DNA of 64,000 nucleotides from Centroberyx gerrardi. Lineage: Eukaryota > Chordata > Actinopteri > Beryciformes > Berycidae. Shown here in pieces: positions 36,129 through 54,484 of the stretch. The stretch is from NCBI RefSeq assembly GCF_048128805.1, contig NC_136004.1, forward strand, positions 19,032,185-19,096,184. The letters run 5' to 3'. A program made the position numbers and the translations under genes. Positions within the stretch are counted from its first letter, which is position 1. Each line of letters opens with the position of its first letter. The notes below the pieces were generated by a model that saw nothing but the letters and a program-made list of their open reading frames with translations, did no database searches and was not told the DNA's origin.

Positions 36129-39100
36129 CTGTAATATATCATGACATAAATATATCAACATCAGAGCTTAGAACCATTACTCAGTGACTCACACTGTATT
36201 TTCTCAGGACTGCAGGGAGCCATACCTCATTTCCCGCCTGTTTGGAAGCTTTCATACCACTAGAAGACACTTAAACGAGATAGAAAACATGTTATGTGTG
36301 AAGTGAGGGTTTGAGAATTCCTAATTTAGCCACAACCGCGTGGTAAAATGAGTCTGATCCATGCCATGTTATGGATTACATTATAGGGAGAATCCAGCTG
36401 ACCCCAGATGATCACAGCCATCCCTTAGGATTTTCAGCTTACCTGCAGGCTTAGTGTCCACTATTGGCGGAGGTGGAGGGCTGAAATAAAGACAGCAAGG
36501 CTAACATGAACATTGAATTTAATCCTGATATATGCATGCACTCTTACACTGATGGGATCTACTGCAGAAACCAGTTGGAAACAAATGTTCCTCCGTGCAA
36601 CTTTACAACTTGCAACTAATGTGATATATGTACAGCACATAGCAAAAATCCTCTCCCATCTCCCTTTAGTACCTGCATTACAAATCCCACTACCGCCCTT
36701 CATTCCTTGCCTCTAACCTGGGTTTAGCTTCCTTCAGGTTCACCGGCAGAGGGGGCTTAACACCAGGAGTCGGTGGAGGGAGTTTGCCAGGAAACGTGGG
36801 GCGTCTTGCATCTATGGGAGGAGCTGGAGCGACAAGATATGTTGCTTTTCATCATCGTGATCATAAATGGTTGTTTTGGATGTGACAGGGTCTGTATTAA
36901 AGGTTTTCATGCACAAAGGAGATGCTGTTCTTACCTGTTTTTACCTCATTAAAGGAAGGCAAGAGTGAACTCTGAAAGAGAGCAAATGATAAAAGAACAA
37001 TGAAAGAGATCAAAATGTTTTGCTGTTATTGAAGGTGCAGTCTCATACTAAGGAGTTGAACTTAAACACACAGGAGTAATGAAAACTTCAAATATTCAGT
37101 CTGTATCTTGGCAGGCTTCTCTTTAGATGAGATTATAGAGGATCATAATAATCAAACTAAGCACTGAGATGAGACACTGAACAGAGATACTCACAGACTT
37201 TGCTCTGGGAACTGGAGGCTTCATCCTGCAGATAGAGAGAATATCATTTTCCATATGCTGTGAATACTCTATTAAGCACATTTGCATTTTTCTGTAAATA
37301 CTAGTCTGATACGACATGGAGCATAATACTATGCAGACAGGCCATATCCTAGACTAGGACCAGGTCCTGGTCAGGCAGCTGGCTCAAAACTGCTTTGACC
37401 CAAGGTGAGGTGTACTTACATGGGTATGTGGGAAGGTGCTGCTGCTGTCTTGGGAGGAGGAAGCATCCTCATGGGCCCACAATGGGCGGGAGGGCAGGCT
37501 GAAGAGCAGGGAGAAGGGAAATTAGCATTTTCACCAGACTGAGTTTACCTTAAGTTACATCATCTGCAAATGAAAGCCGTCTTTCTTCTGCGCAAAGTTA
37601 GTAATCTAAGTGATATATCTGTAGCCATCAGCTGATCACTCTGCACTGTTTATGCAAACTTATAATCAGCACTGCAGAGCTAGTTTTGTGGAGTTTGATG
37701 TAGCAGGAGTGACTGCAACCTACCAACTGTTGGCTCGAGATACAGGTCATCATTATCTCCCTGAAACACAGAAGTACAAACATCAGCACATCATGATAAC
37801 ACAGGGGAGGGAGTATAATAAAGTTATCAAATTTCAGTGATACTCACCTGCTCTTCATTTGGATCCAGATACACATCTGAAATGCAGAAAGGAAATATCA
37901 GCAATGCTCTTTACAAGTAGCTGTTATGGTGTAATACAGTCCCCTAGTGGTGAAATACTTCCCAAACACTTCCTCCATAGTGGACTATGAGAAAGAGCAT
38001 GTACCAGAACTCAGTCAGACAGACAGTTTGTCTTTTTGTTAGTTAGCCCATCTGTTAGTTAGTTAGTTATTTAGTTAGTTAGTTATTTAGTTAGTTAGTT
38101 AGTTAGTTGGTTGGTTGGTTAAAGTGGTAATGCTTGAGTTCATTTTTTGGGCAACATCTTTGGTGCTGAGTAGTCATTGCTGTGGTGTTTTTGCACTTCA
38201 CAGAGATAAATTTGCAATAAATTTGTTGATGACTTTTGAGTTTGTGTGGGTGCCGCTCTTTTCTTTATTTGTTCAGCCACAGTGTCTATCTCTGCTCATG
38301 CTAACTGTCCAAACAGCTGCTGTTACTGCTGATGGAAATGTAAAACACATCTGTTCTTGTGTGTCAGAAGATTTTTCCCGGGGCCTACCAGACACTAGGT
38401 GTTTAGAACAGCAAATATAAAAACTTTCATGAACTGGGTATAGGTTGAATTACTGTTTTGCTATATCAAACAGGGATAGAGAGAAGCAAAACAGACACTT
38501 ATTTATGTGGACAAGTCTTAAGTCAGATCTTTAGTTGTCATTCTTTGCACAGTTAACACCCAAGTGGAATATTTACCCTCTTTCCAGTCCACATAACCAA
38601 TGTAAATCATTTAGACATTCACAGGATGTGTGAACTACCTGCATGAAAGACCTTTTTTGTATTGGTAGCAGTGATTACCTTCCTCAAAGTTGGAGGCCGG
38701 GGCCCGGGTGGGAGCGGGTGCTGGAGCAGCGGCAGGACGGGCAGGAGGAGGGGCCATCTTCTTCACGGGAGGCTTTTTCCCAGGCTTCTCTTTTCTATCT
38801 ATCTCAGGGGCTAGGGGGGGAAGGGAATGGATGAAGTGGGAGTTGAAGGAAAGGGTTAAACAGATAAAGACAGCTGGGATATACAGTAAAAAAAAAAAAA
38901 CACTGACAGTGGCTAATGAATACTGATGAATGACTCACGTTTGTTGCTGTTGGGATCAAAGTAGAACTCCTCATCATCATGTTGAGGTGGCTGTTTCTGG
39001 ATGAGAGGGACAAGATAATTTAATTTGAACCAATACAACAACATGAGACACTGGGTTTTAAATGCTTTGACTGGCATGACATGACGGCTAAATGCACCGA

Positions 39101-40493
39101 CAGATGTCACACTGCCAGGACACTGAACTGTAATTACCGAGGCCTTGCCCATTGGTCTCACCTTGGCCGGCCTGGGTGGAGGAGCAGCCTGCCTTTGTGG
39201 AACAACAGGATTGGACGACCTCTCTGGAAAGCCAAGTATCATCATATAAGGTCATATCAATGAAAATGGTGATTTTTATGATGAGGTATTGTCAAAGGTA
39301 TCTGTATCTGAACTATTATTTAATATCTGTAATAAATGATTCAGTACAGCGCTGTTACCCAGATAAACATCCTCTTCCACTTGTCTAGGCGGGACTTTCA
39401 CAGCCGGACGTTCACATGGAGGTGCTTCGTACATGTCCCCATCCTCTTCATCCTGCCATAAGCAAATACACGGGCAATTATCTTAAAGGTGCATGTGTGT
39501 AGCATTTTAGCAAGAAATCATTCCCACATTAATTTTGAGATATTAGTATAAATATTGTTGACACTGAGAAGTTTCTCAGCGTTTACCGGCCACTGGGTCG
39601 GATTTTGCAGGAAATCTGCTGGATTGCTTTACAGCACAAAACACGAAGAGGTTCACTGTTTTTCCAGCATAAACAGAGCTTTGGTAGATGGGGGAACGAG
39701 TGAAAGGCTGATGGAAAAATCACTTCCAACATGTTTATCCTTTTCAGTAAAGCAAATGAGAAAACAAACACACAGAGCGATACCAGGGATGAGGAGGCGG
39801 AGGGTGGACAAGTAGCAATATCCTCTTTCTGACAGAAAGCAGCAGGGTTTATGGGAAATGTGGTTTTAATTCTGAGAAACACAGCGCTAGCACTGACAAT
39901 ACCACTGGCGTGAGATAGAGCCTATCAATTGTCTCATTTATTTACGGTAATTATACCAAAGTATTACAACTAATTTGATAATGTTATATTGATGTTTAAA
40001 AATGCTACATGAAGCACCTTTAATAAGAAGTGGATATCTGAGAAAACATTGTCGACTAATTACATTCTACTTACAAACTCATCCTCTGGCCAGCCAAACC
40101 CTGCATTGTTATCTGAAACAGAGTGAGACAGAGAGAGAAAGAGAGAGAGGTGGGTATCAAAAAGGAAAAGTAGAGGCATACAATCCAATAAAATAATAAG
40201 CAAACAAGTCATTTAAACATTTTCTTTTTTTTCCCCCTCATTAAAAAATCTCACCTATCCTTTTGGGTGGAGCTGGAGGCCCGCTGTGTCTGAGAGGAAG
40301 AGGAGAGAGAAGCTCATACTGCAGTCTGCACATTCTCCTTTGTTGTTTTGTTATTATCACATGCATGATGTCATGCTTTCTACCCTTATTAAAGCGTAGT
40401 ATAGTCCCATAGAATAATACATGAATGACAAAGGTAATTTGGCTATGCAAATCGTTACTATACTTACAGGTTCTTCAGTTTTCCAAAGAAGCT
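34605..40493 (-). CDS. blnk: SLP-family SH2 adaptor, BLNK/SLP-65-like
   Basis: This is a cytosolic scaffold which, in the family, is phosphorylated by Syk/ZAP-70-type kinases and recruits PLC-gamma, Vav, Nck and Tec kinases below antigen receptors. Exons in order: 40468-40493, 40255-40289, 40075-40112, 39359-39452, 39162-39223, 38939-38996, 38679-38810, 37848-37876, 37724-37760, 37420-37498, 37195-37225, 36935-36971, 36718-36823, 36443-36480, 36226-36269, 36060-36128, 35042-35200, 34605-34721. Phases close exactly: 396 residues plus an N-terminus not included here. Layout: basic SFFGKLKNL start, acidic WPEDEFDEEDGDMYEAPP, five acidic tyrosine motifs (DMYEAP, DVYLER, EFYFDP, DVYLDP, DLYLEP), a long proline-rich middle, and a C-terminal SH2 domain. 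The SH2 VYNIPIRFLEE and YALG match BLNK, but QPFTLAVL and EEIFSS also recall SH2D6, so the paralogue is not certain. The SLP family itself is secure. Confidence 0.8.
35208..35249. repeat. (GA)n microsatellite beside an SH2 exon acceptor
   Basis: The tract starts 8 bp from the acceptor of the SH2 core exon (35042-35200), so on the coding strand a CT repeat serves as the pyrimidine tract. Confidence 0.95.
35525..35580 (+). repeat. Teleost-type repeat tail with ATGTA iterations
   Basis: Contains GCTTTGGACAAAAGCGTCTG, TAAATGACG, then short TAATGT iterations. This resembles the 3' end of widespread fish repeats. It lies between the last SH2 exons of the BLNK-like gene. Confidence 0.5.
38037..38122. 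repeat. (TTAG)n tetranucleotide repeat
   Basis: TTAG/GTTA units with TTAT and TTGG variants, in an intron of the BLNK-like gene. Confidence 0.95.
38160..38460 (+). repeat. Dispersed repeat, copy B (blnk intron)
   Basis: Second copy of the family at 7596-8190, similar over about 300 bp with internal deletions. It lies in an intron of the BLNK-like gene. Confidence 0.7.
39483..40023. mobile_element. TTAAAGG-type MITE in a blnk intron
   Basis: Ends TTAAAGGTGC followed by TGTAGCATTTT occur inverted at both borders of a 541-bp non-coding block, between blnk exons at 39452 and 40075. Ends resemble the 22682-23173 element. Confidence 0.7.
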
Positions 40494-43400
40494 CTGAAAG
40501 CACAGAAACCACAAATTTGCATTCAAAGACTTACAGAGAGAGAGGCGAGTGGAGGCGGACAGACGGGGACACAGGGATGCTCAATTTTTTAAGCTGTCTC
40601 TATGTGACATCTCACAATTAAGTGCTCTCTTTAGATGAAAGCAGCATGTCTGGTTTATCATTTACATGTAGTTAAACTTTACCAATCAGCCCCGTCATCA
40701 GACCTATTACCAGATCTGGATCGATGGCTGCTTTGTGGTGAAGGCCACACAGATAGTCAAAAGAGCTTTATTACTGTAAGAAGACAAGGCGTCATGTTGC
40801 CATTAGATACGGTAAAAACACTGCTACCCCAAACTTCAGTGGGTGGAGTCATTCTTACAATAACTTATTTTGTCCTGCAATGGTTATTTGAGAATCAATA
40901 TTGCTGTATGTGAGTCCTGCTGTTCTGAAGCACAAATTAATCAGTGAAATCACAACAGTGTCCATCTGTAGGGATAGAACTGAGGTTGTACTGTGCATTA
41001 TTTCATCGCCATGGTGAAGCGGAGATAAATACACTTGTTAAGGGTAAATCAGGAAGTGGCGCTATCTCTGTTTTCCCACAAAGCCTGTTCTCAGCCGGCC
41101 GCCATAGAGGAAGTGTTGATGTAAATGACCGTGGATGGACAGACAGGGAGAGGGGGAGGGATTAAAGAGCTGTTAAGATTTTTCGTTAACTGTTTCTCTC
41201 TCTGCGACTCTCTCCCACACTCTCTCATAGGCACACACACACACACACACACATACAGAGCATGCCACACACCTGTTGATTTACTGTATCTGGTTAATGA
41301 TGAGCAGGTGAGAGGTGGGAGAAAGGACAGAGCTACATTCATCCAAAATTCAGGATTCGATAATTTATTGCCGTATCATCATAGCTGAGGGAAATTTGCC
41401 GCGGTGTAGCTCCATTAAAAATAAAGACACAGATGACAGTGAAGTTCATGAGATACCATACATACGCACCTAAAAAAACTCATATACCAAATCCACATCT
41501 ACACGTTACATTCTAACACAGTGCAATACAGTGCAAACTACTGAGTAAAATAAGATTGCCCACGCCTTAATAAAGTGACCTTGTGCCTTACAAAAGCCCT
41601 TAATTAGTTGCTATTACAGAGGCATGAGGTTCGACAGTGCTTTGAATCCAGGTGACATATATGGAGCTCACAGCCAATGATCTTAGGGTTAGCACACTCT
41701 CAACGACAGACATATACATTTCTGTTCTTCTACCATTTGTCCATTTGTGGCAATTTCTTACAACTAATATCAACAATTCCAAAAAAATATCAGCGTTTCT
41801 ATCTCTGTTCAAGTAACAGCAACAGTGTTCTGCTGTGTGCTAACCATAATGTTTTACTGCTACCTGCAGTAACTTCTCTTCGATGGGGAATTTCAGAGGA
41901 ACAACAACACCACCTTTCATGTGACTATGAAATTAAATCTGATGCAAACAAGGGCAAGACACCGCGAGTACCATCATTCAAATGTTTCATTATTCAGCCA
42001 GTAGAAATTATGTAACTGTTATCACGTGTAATGGCACTGGATAAAAATGACAAGCTATTTTTATTTTGCATTGTGATAAGATACTACAGCTATGTAATAC
42101 ATTGGGCTGAACATCACAGGTATTAGGCCATCGTACCCAGAGGAGACAGTAACTGAACAAGCAGTAGCCATTAAAGTATTGATTGCAATAATGTCTCTAT
42201 CTTATGGTAAAAGTGAAAGTCATCCTTACAGTGTTCTGTGTGTTCTGAAACCCAACTGAAGGGAATAAACCTCTCATGTTGCAGGTGTTTACAGACCATG
42301 CACAGTGTTTTGAATCACATAAATGGTACATGCAATACACCCATAGTTTTTGAGGTGGGCACCAATTCATAATGCAGATGAATAGAGAACACAGAGATTT
42401 ACATTAGGCTTGGAGATATAGTTGCATTTCCACAAAGCATTTACTTTACATATGATAGATGTTAGATGTCAAGGGGGCAATTTCAGTGGGCATGATCTGT
42501 GTGCTTTGAAACGCTCGTCAGAAATTTGAGAACTATAGACACATTTCCTTCTGAGATGTCTGCACACAGTAGGGTCTTACTCATTGTCTCTAGTTCTAGT
42601 GCAGTAGACACCTGACTGGCCCTCGCCCCCCGTACATTATTTTAATATTTACTTCCAACCTATGACCATGCAGGGAGTTGAGATGAACCTCTGGGTAAAT
42701 AGTTCAACCACAAAACAACTTAGCCAAATGAATTCTTGGCACTAGACAACAGAATTATAACTGTCCAAAAATGATCACCATCTCACAACTATATTATATC
42801 AAGTTTCTACTGTTCAAGTTCACCATCGACTTGTAATAGTAAAATGAGACAAAGAAACACAGCAACTGACCTCCAACACCATCTGTAAGTGAACCACACC
42901 TTCCAAGCTATGTTCATGTTTTCCTGCACCCTACAACCCTATTGAAATGTATTGTTGTTGGCAAAAAAGGCAGAACTGAAAGAACTGAAGTCTGAGTGAC
43001 AAATTATACAAAATCTTCAACAAATACTGTATGTAGCAGTGTCACAATTTGGCCCAAATGAATTTCTGCATGCTGGATTTTCCTTTTATTTGTATTTGAG
43101 AGCACCTGTACCAACTGTCATTCAGTTGTATAAAGTTGAAATAATAATTACATAACAAATGTAAATATTCTGAATATGTTTAACTGAAAAATAGATTGAA
43201 ATATGATTCATTTAAGTTACTCAATAAAGAAATTGATTTTATGGAGGACTGCTGAAGAAAGTTTGCAAAGAATAAAAAACAAAAAGCTACATTCATTTGA
43301 GTGTTTAACAAGCTTGCCTGATCTCTCTGAGCTTGAAGCTTCAGTGCCCTTGCAAAAACACTAGCTGTCCAGTAATTTCCACTGTTTTTCTTAGTTTCCA

Positions 43401-43631
43401 CACAATCACACTGTTTCCAACCACTTTAACAATGTAGGTCTTCTTTTACACAATCTTTCCCCTATCAAACAGTCTAAAAGGAGAGATGTTAAAATAAAGA
43501 GGAAAGTTTACAGTGGACTCATTTACAGTGGTAAAACTGTCATCAACAACCCTGACTCACTTCCTTCTCACACCGCCCAAGGTTTTCAGAATACAAACTA
43601 AAATATGACAAAATTAAAACATGTACATTAC
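40494..43631. other. Likely first intron of the BLNK-like gene
   Basis: No coding exon recognised. A CA repeat lies at about 41231-41252. I searched it for a BLNK N-terminal block and did not find one; the N-terminus of fish homologues may be much shorter. Confidence 0.5.
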
Positions 43632-43640
43632 CATTGTCAT
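43632..43640 (-). CDS. blnk: Candidate first coding exon end (Met-Thr-Met) of the BLNK-like gene
   Basis: The first securely placed adaptor exon begins at phase 0 with SFFGKLKNL and lacks a Met, so at least one coding exon lies upstream. At this site an ATG with A at -3 opens a frame ATG ACA ATG that runs at phase 0 into a gtaatg donor. Splicing to 40493 would give MTMSFFGKLK. The donor is not strong and no transcript evidence exists; this is the best candidate I found, not a firm call. Confidence 0.35.
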
Positions 43641-43700
43641 GATTTAGGATGAGTCCCACGGCTCAAGTCATGAGGAAATGTCCTTTGTTTTGGGTCTCAG

Positions 43701-43810
43701 ATGCAAATGGTTATGAGATTGAAACAGAGCGATACAGAGTGAATGTGCAGAGCAGCTCTACCTGTCCTCATTTGCATTTCCTACCTGTGTGAGACAAACA
43801 GTCTCACCTG
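43701..43810 (-). promoter_or_regulatory. blnk: Octamer and E-box cluster, candidate promoter of the BLNK-like gene
   Basis: Two perfect octamer motifs of the Oct-1/Oct-2 class lie at 43701-43708 and 43770-43777 in opposite orientations. A CACCTG/CAGGTG E-box (E2A type) is at 43805-43810. A purine-rich GAGGAA site (PU.1/Ets type) lies just downstream, near 43672. All are 30-170 bp upstream, in the sense of the gene, of the candidate first exon. Octamers with E-boxes and Ets sites are typical of B-lymphoid promoters. The motif matches are seen; promoter function is inferred. Confidence 0.4.
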
Positions 43811-45689
43811 CCGCTGGCCAGTCTACCTTTAAATGAGCTCACACATGAGTGCAAACCTGCAGTGTGCAGCTGTAGCCACTGTACACTTTACACTGGCTCC
43901 CAGCTTCCCTACAGTGACCTGCCAATGGGCGTAGAGCCATTTCTGCATTTGCTATCACTTGCTGTAACTGGTAAAGGCTTCTCTTCCATCATCCATCTGC
44001 CAGCCAAAAAGGAAATTATTAACCTTTGTTACACACACACACTAGTGATAACAAACTGTCAATGAAGCCATTAGTAAGTCGTCATTAAGTAAGACATTAG
44101 CATTTTTGTTTAGGTATAAAACACAAAAATCAAGTGAGAAAACACAATAATTGCCTTGCATATGGATTTATACCAATTTATACTAATCACCAAATTATCC
44201 ACTTTACCTTTTTTACACAGTACTTATCTTACACCTATCAAACAGCATGGAATGAGCAATAATAATTCCCCACTGTGTACATAGTGCACTCACAATGTTA
44301 TAAGCTCTTTCTTTGTGTCATGTTTTGGTACTGCCTCACTGTACACTGTTCTTTTTGGTAAGAAGGCCGGTCATTATTATTATCTAATATCACTGCTGAA
44401 TTACTGATGAAAGATCAGTGTGGTTAGCTGGAATTATAGCTTCCAAGAAATCACTTGCTCTTAGGTACAAACCATCTCATGATCTGTTATTTGCACACAG
44501 GATCAAAACATTTCATGGAATTGTACATATGGAGGTTTTAGTTGGTAAGATCCATGGATCCAAGTTGAGCTGAAAGTGGCTAGCCTAAGAAATCTTTTCT
44601 GTCAAGTATGGCTCTTGCAGACATTGTTCACAAATGTGGTAATGTGTCATGTGTGAGATACGGGTGAATTGAACTATAATGATTAACCAAACCACTGATT
44701 TAGTTGATACCAAGACACTTTGTCACTTTACTCCAAACAAGTTGAATTTAGTTTTTCCAGCTCAGAGTTTCATCAATCATGACTCCCAGGAATGTGCTTG
44801 ATGAAACTTTCCTTGGAAGTTAGTTGCCTCAGTCATTCTTAAACTGTAACTTACTGGGAAAAGTTTAACTTTAATGGTCTCATAATAATATTGAGAGCAT
44901 TTTGAAAAATAGGCTTTACCATGATTAATGTTTAAACCTTTCGCTAATAATTAGGCCTTCTCACATTAATTTGTCAGTGATTTATTGATGGATATAAAGT
45001 GTCACAAACGGGTTGGAAAAAGTGTGAAACATAAAGAGATTTATTCAAAACATGATTTATTGAAAATGGAGTATGTTTGCCAGATGTGGTTATAATGGCA
45101 GTGACAATAAATTATTAAACTACACACAAAACATCACACATTAAAGTCTCTAGAAAACAATATAAAATACACATAAATATTAACTTAATACAAAACATCT
45201 AAAACCCAATTTCCCTTGAGAGTCTATCACATAGCAACCCTAAGAAAGATGAAAAAAGGAGTCTAGCTTTGCAGTCAACAAGCAGTTCAGTATAGTACAG
45301 ACAAAACTCCTCCAAGTCTTTGCCAATATAAAATCAACATTCAAACAACATACATGCTAAATGCAGAAGTGCTCTGGGAGTTTATGCCCGGTCGTCTCTT
45401 CCCCTCGTCTATAGTGAATCTGAAAGAACTGGACACAGTTTTGTTGAGTGGAGTGTAGCCCACAGTTTCCTGTTTACACCTGTCCGAATCTATTCACATC
45501 TACAAGGGGACCGAGTGACCATGGAGGAGGGAGGAGGAAGAGGAGGAGGAGGAGGAGGAGGAGGAGGAGGAGGAGGAGGGGTTTTTGGTGCACAGAAGGC
45601 ATAGTCTTTATTGAATCTGAACCAGCAGATAGTCTTGTGGTTAGTATGAAGGTCTGGTACTATAAAAAATAACCCCAAGCCCCAAATAA
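43811..45689. other. Intergenic between plat 3' end and blnk upstream region
   Basis: AT-rich DNA without exons. It contains a GGA/CCT repeat at 45519-45580 that gives spurious poly-Arg or poly-Pro frames. Confidence 0.6.
45519..45580. repeat. (GGA)n trinucleotide repeat
   Basis: Purine-rich tract on the plus strand just downstream of the plat polyadenylation signal. Open frames through it encode only poly-Arg/Glu or poly-Pro and are not genes. Confidence 0.95.
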
Positions 45690-46553
45690 CCAAATGATGG
45701 AGAACACAACAAATTTATTCAACATAACCTTATATCTAGATGATGAGTCTGTAATACAATCCTTGCACAAGCTTTTACAAAAATCCGTTTGGGGGTAGCG
45801 AAAACATTCCTATGTGGCTTATTGTGAAAAGCAAATGTTGAGTGGAGTGTGTGTCCTTTTGGATTATAAGTGCTACTGACCTAACATCTACCCTAATGAC
45901 TTCATTCCATAAACTGGCATGAAGCTAAGTAGAATGAGGCTAAAATCCATGTGCCACCTGTCAGTGGAAAGGAATGTGCTGTGTCACATGTCTAGCAGAC
46001 GTGACATTTCTCAACTTTCCTATCATTTCCCTGCAGGTTCTCTGACTGAACCCGCAGCTTGGTGATGATCTGCCCTCCACGCCCCACGCTGGGTGTCAGA
46101 TGGAGAGATGGAGAAGCAGAGACTCGTATAAAAGTACAAAAAATCATGACCCAGACAGCACAGGAGGAGGAGAAAGAGCTTAGACGAAAAGTAGTGTTCT
46201 GAGCTTCTGTCCATGTCTAGCATCCTTATTTAATCAGCAGAGTAAAGAACAGCAAACGGATGTGACAACGTGGAGTTACACTGAGCATTAAAAACACATC
46301 ACTGAGGTTCTTCTTGTGCATCTCGGTAGGAGTGGTGTTGCTGGCCGCGTTTCGGAGCTCCATCGGTTTGGTCGGTGGATTTAGATCAACTGGTAAGCAG
46401 GCTCGAAACAGAACCACAGTCCTGCCTGTTCTGTCTGTCTATCTGCTCATCAGTAAGCTTGTCTTTGTTGTATTACACACTCTATCTATGGCTACGTTCG
46501 TCCAACAGCGTCTTCTTTGCTCTCTCTTTCTCTCTGCAGGCATCTGGTAGATC
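45690..46553 (-). other. plat: Probable plat 3' UTR
   Basis: Non-coding sequence follows the plat stop, with an AATAAA signal at 45714-45719 about 0.84 kb downstream, a length reasonable for plat. No other exon-like segment was seen in it. Just past the signal lies a GGA/CCT repeat (45519-45580). Confidence 0.4.
45714..45719 (-). terminator. plat: Candidate plat polyadenylation signal AATAAA
   Basis: A canonical hexamer in the sense of plat, the first good one after the stop. Further copies near 45035-45060 could serve as distal sites. Confidence 0.4.
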
Positions 46554-52715
<6,162 letters not shown>

Positions 52716-52739
52716 GGCTTCAAATGAGGACTTCAATCT

Positions 52740-54278
52740 GCTGGAAATGGAATAAAAACAATTATGAGAGACAATTCCTGAAACAAAGACCATTTGCACG
52801 AAGGTGAGGCTCTGATGTCTAGAGTAGCGGTGCCTGAAAAAACAAAATCAACATCTGAAAGGCGAGACGAGCGTCAGAGGTGTCCAACGTTGACCCCTTT
52901 CCTGCAATTCTTTTCCTTGTTGGCTCGGTATCGATGGCAGGTTTACAATCGGAGATTTCCACTGCTGCCAATACACACATACTGTATGTTTTTATTCCAT
53001 TCCATGTATGTATTTCTATCAGTGGAAATCTCCTATTGTAAAGCTGTCATCAAGCCAACAAGGAGAAGAATTGCAGGAAAAGGGCCAGCACTGGACGCCT
53101 CTTCTGCTTGTCCCGACTTTCTAATGCTCCTGAGTTTAACTTCCTTCCTCTTTCCCCCGCCTTCCTCTGACTCTTCCCTCGGGCCGGAGAGACAACTGGG
53201 GAGGAAAGGGAGGGCAAGGTGGGATGAATGTGGGAAACGAGGGTAATTTCTAGTTCCTTGAAGTTGTGTTGGTTTCCTGTGAGCATGGTAGAGTCAGACC
53301 GGAAGTAATAGCCCAGTTACGGGCCTGACCTGATTGGATCATTCAACAGAGTGAATGAGTTCAACAAGTTTGTATTGCGTTTGAGGGCTCAGCGATACTC
53401 CTTACCTTCCTTCCCCTCAGACCCAATTCCCTGATTCAATTTCTTGTCACTTTCCACCTACCAAAGGCCCTACTTCATACAGTATAACCAACGTATCATC
53501 ATAACTTCTGTATCTCTTTCCCGCGGGGATAAACAGGACGCGGATCATCTTGACTTTACTATTTCAGAAATGAAACGCTGACCACCACATCAAACAGAGG
53601 CCATAAACAAAACAATTCGGACAATCCTAGAGCCAAGACCGGAGCACGCAGAAGGACTCTGCACCATCTTGAGAGCATTCCATCTTTAACAGAGCAAAGC
53701 ACCAGATGCAGCTGGATAAAGTGACTCAGAGCTTTAAAATGAAAGGGGAGAACTCTTTGTTGCCCGGGGTTATAAAAACATCTAGGAGAGATGTTTAGAC
53801 TTATTCTTCTTTGTTTAAAAGGAGCTGCATTATGTAGAAAAGTAATATAGAGGATAGTGCCTGTTGCCCCTCAGTCAAGTGTGAGTAAACATGAGTCACA
53901 CAAGGGGGGTGGTGGGGGGATTTAGGAAGGAAAATGGGGAAGAAAGATCTAAAGGGAACACAGGAAAGAGAGGAGAAGAAAGAAAGTTGAACATAAGACT
54001 GAAAAATCTGATCTCAGTTTTGCTTTAAGAACAACTAAGTTACTTAAAAAGCCAATTCTACAGACAAGTACACACACAGACACAAACACAGACACAGACA
54101 CACATCAATACCCATCTGCATACATGCATGCACTGACACTTCTATTCACAGGCCCATTTTTACACGCTGTTCACTGCTGGCTGGTTCTTCACTGACTCAT
54201 ATTCTGTGGTTGACTGAGCTAATAGAAAACAGTGTAGTGTTTTGATTTATCAGTGAGGTAAAACGGCCACGTTGGCAA

Positions 54279-54319
<41 letters not shown>

Positions 54320-54448
54320 TACACACAATGTGCTTTGGAACGTAGAGCTAATCAACTCTCCCAGACACAAAGATTCACTGTTCATTCTCCTCATTGTTAC
54401 TGGAACAAAGACTCCCTTGCAGGATTTTCACTTTGAAAACACACACGT

Positions 54449-54484
<36 letters not shown>

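Noticed and set aside
42878..42889. Twelve-base micro-exon candidate (ATG GTG TTG GAG) upstream of the adaptor gene
   Set aside because: It has acceptor- and donor-like borders, but the donor is weak and the size makes chance likely; the 43632 candidate fits better with the promoter motifs.
43180..43401. Minus-strand frame with Lys/Gln-rich stretch considered as a BLNK N-terminal helix
   Set aside because: No match to the KLRQLQKM-type N-terminus and no donor in the right phase.
45448..45693. Open frames encoding poly-Arg or poly-Pro
   Set aside because: Produced entirely by the GGA trinucleotide repeat.
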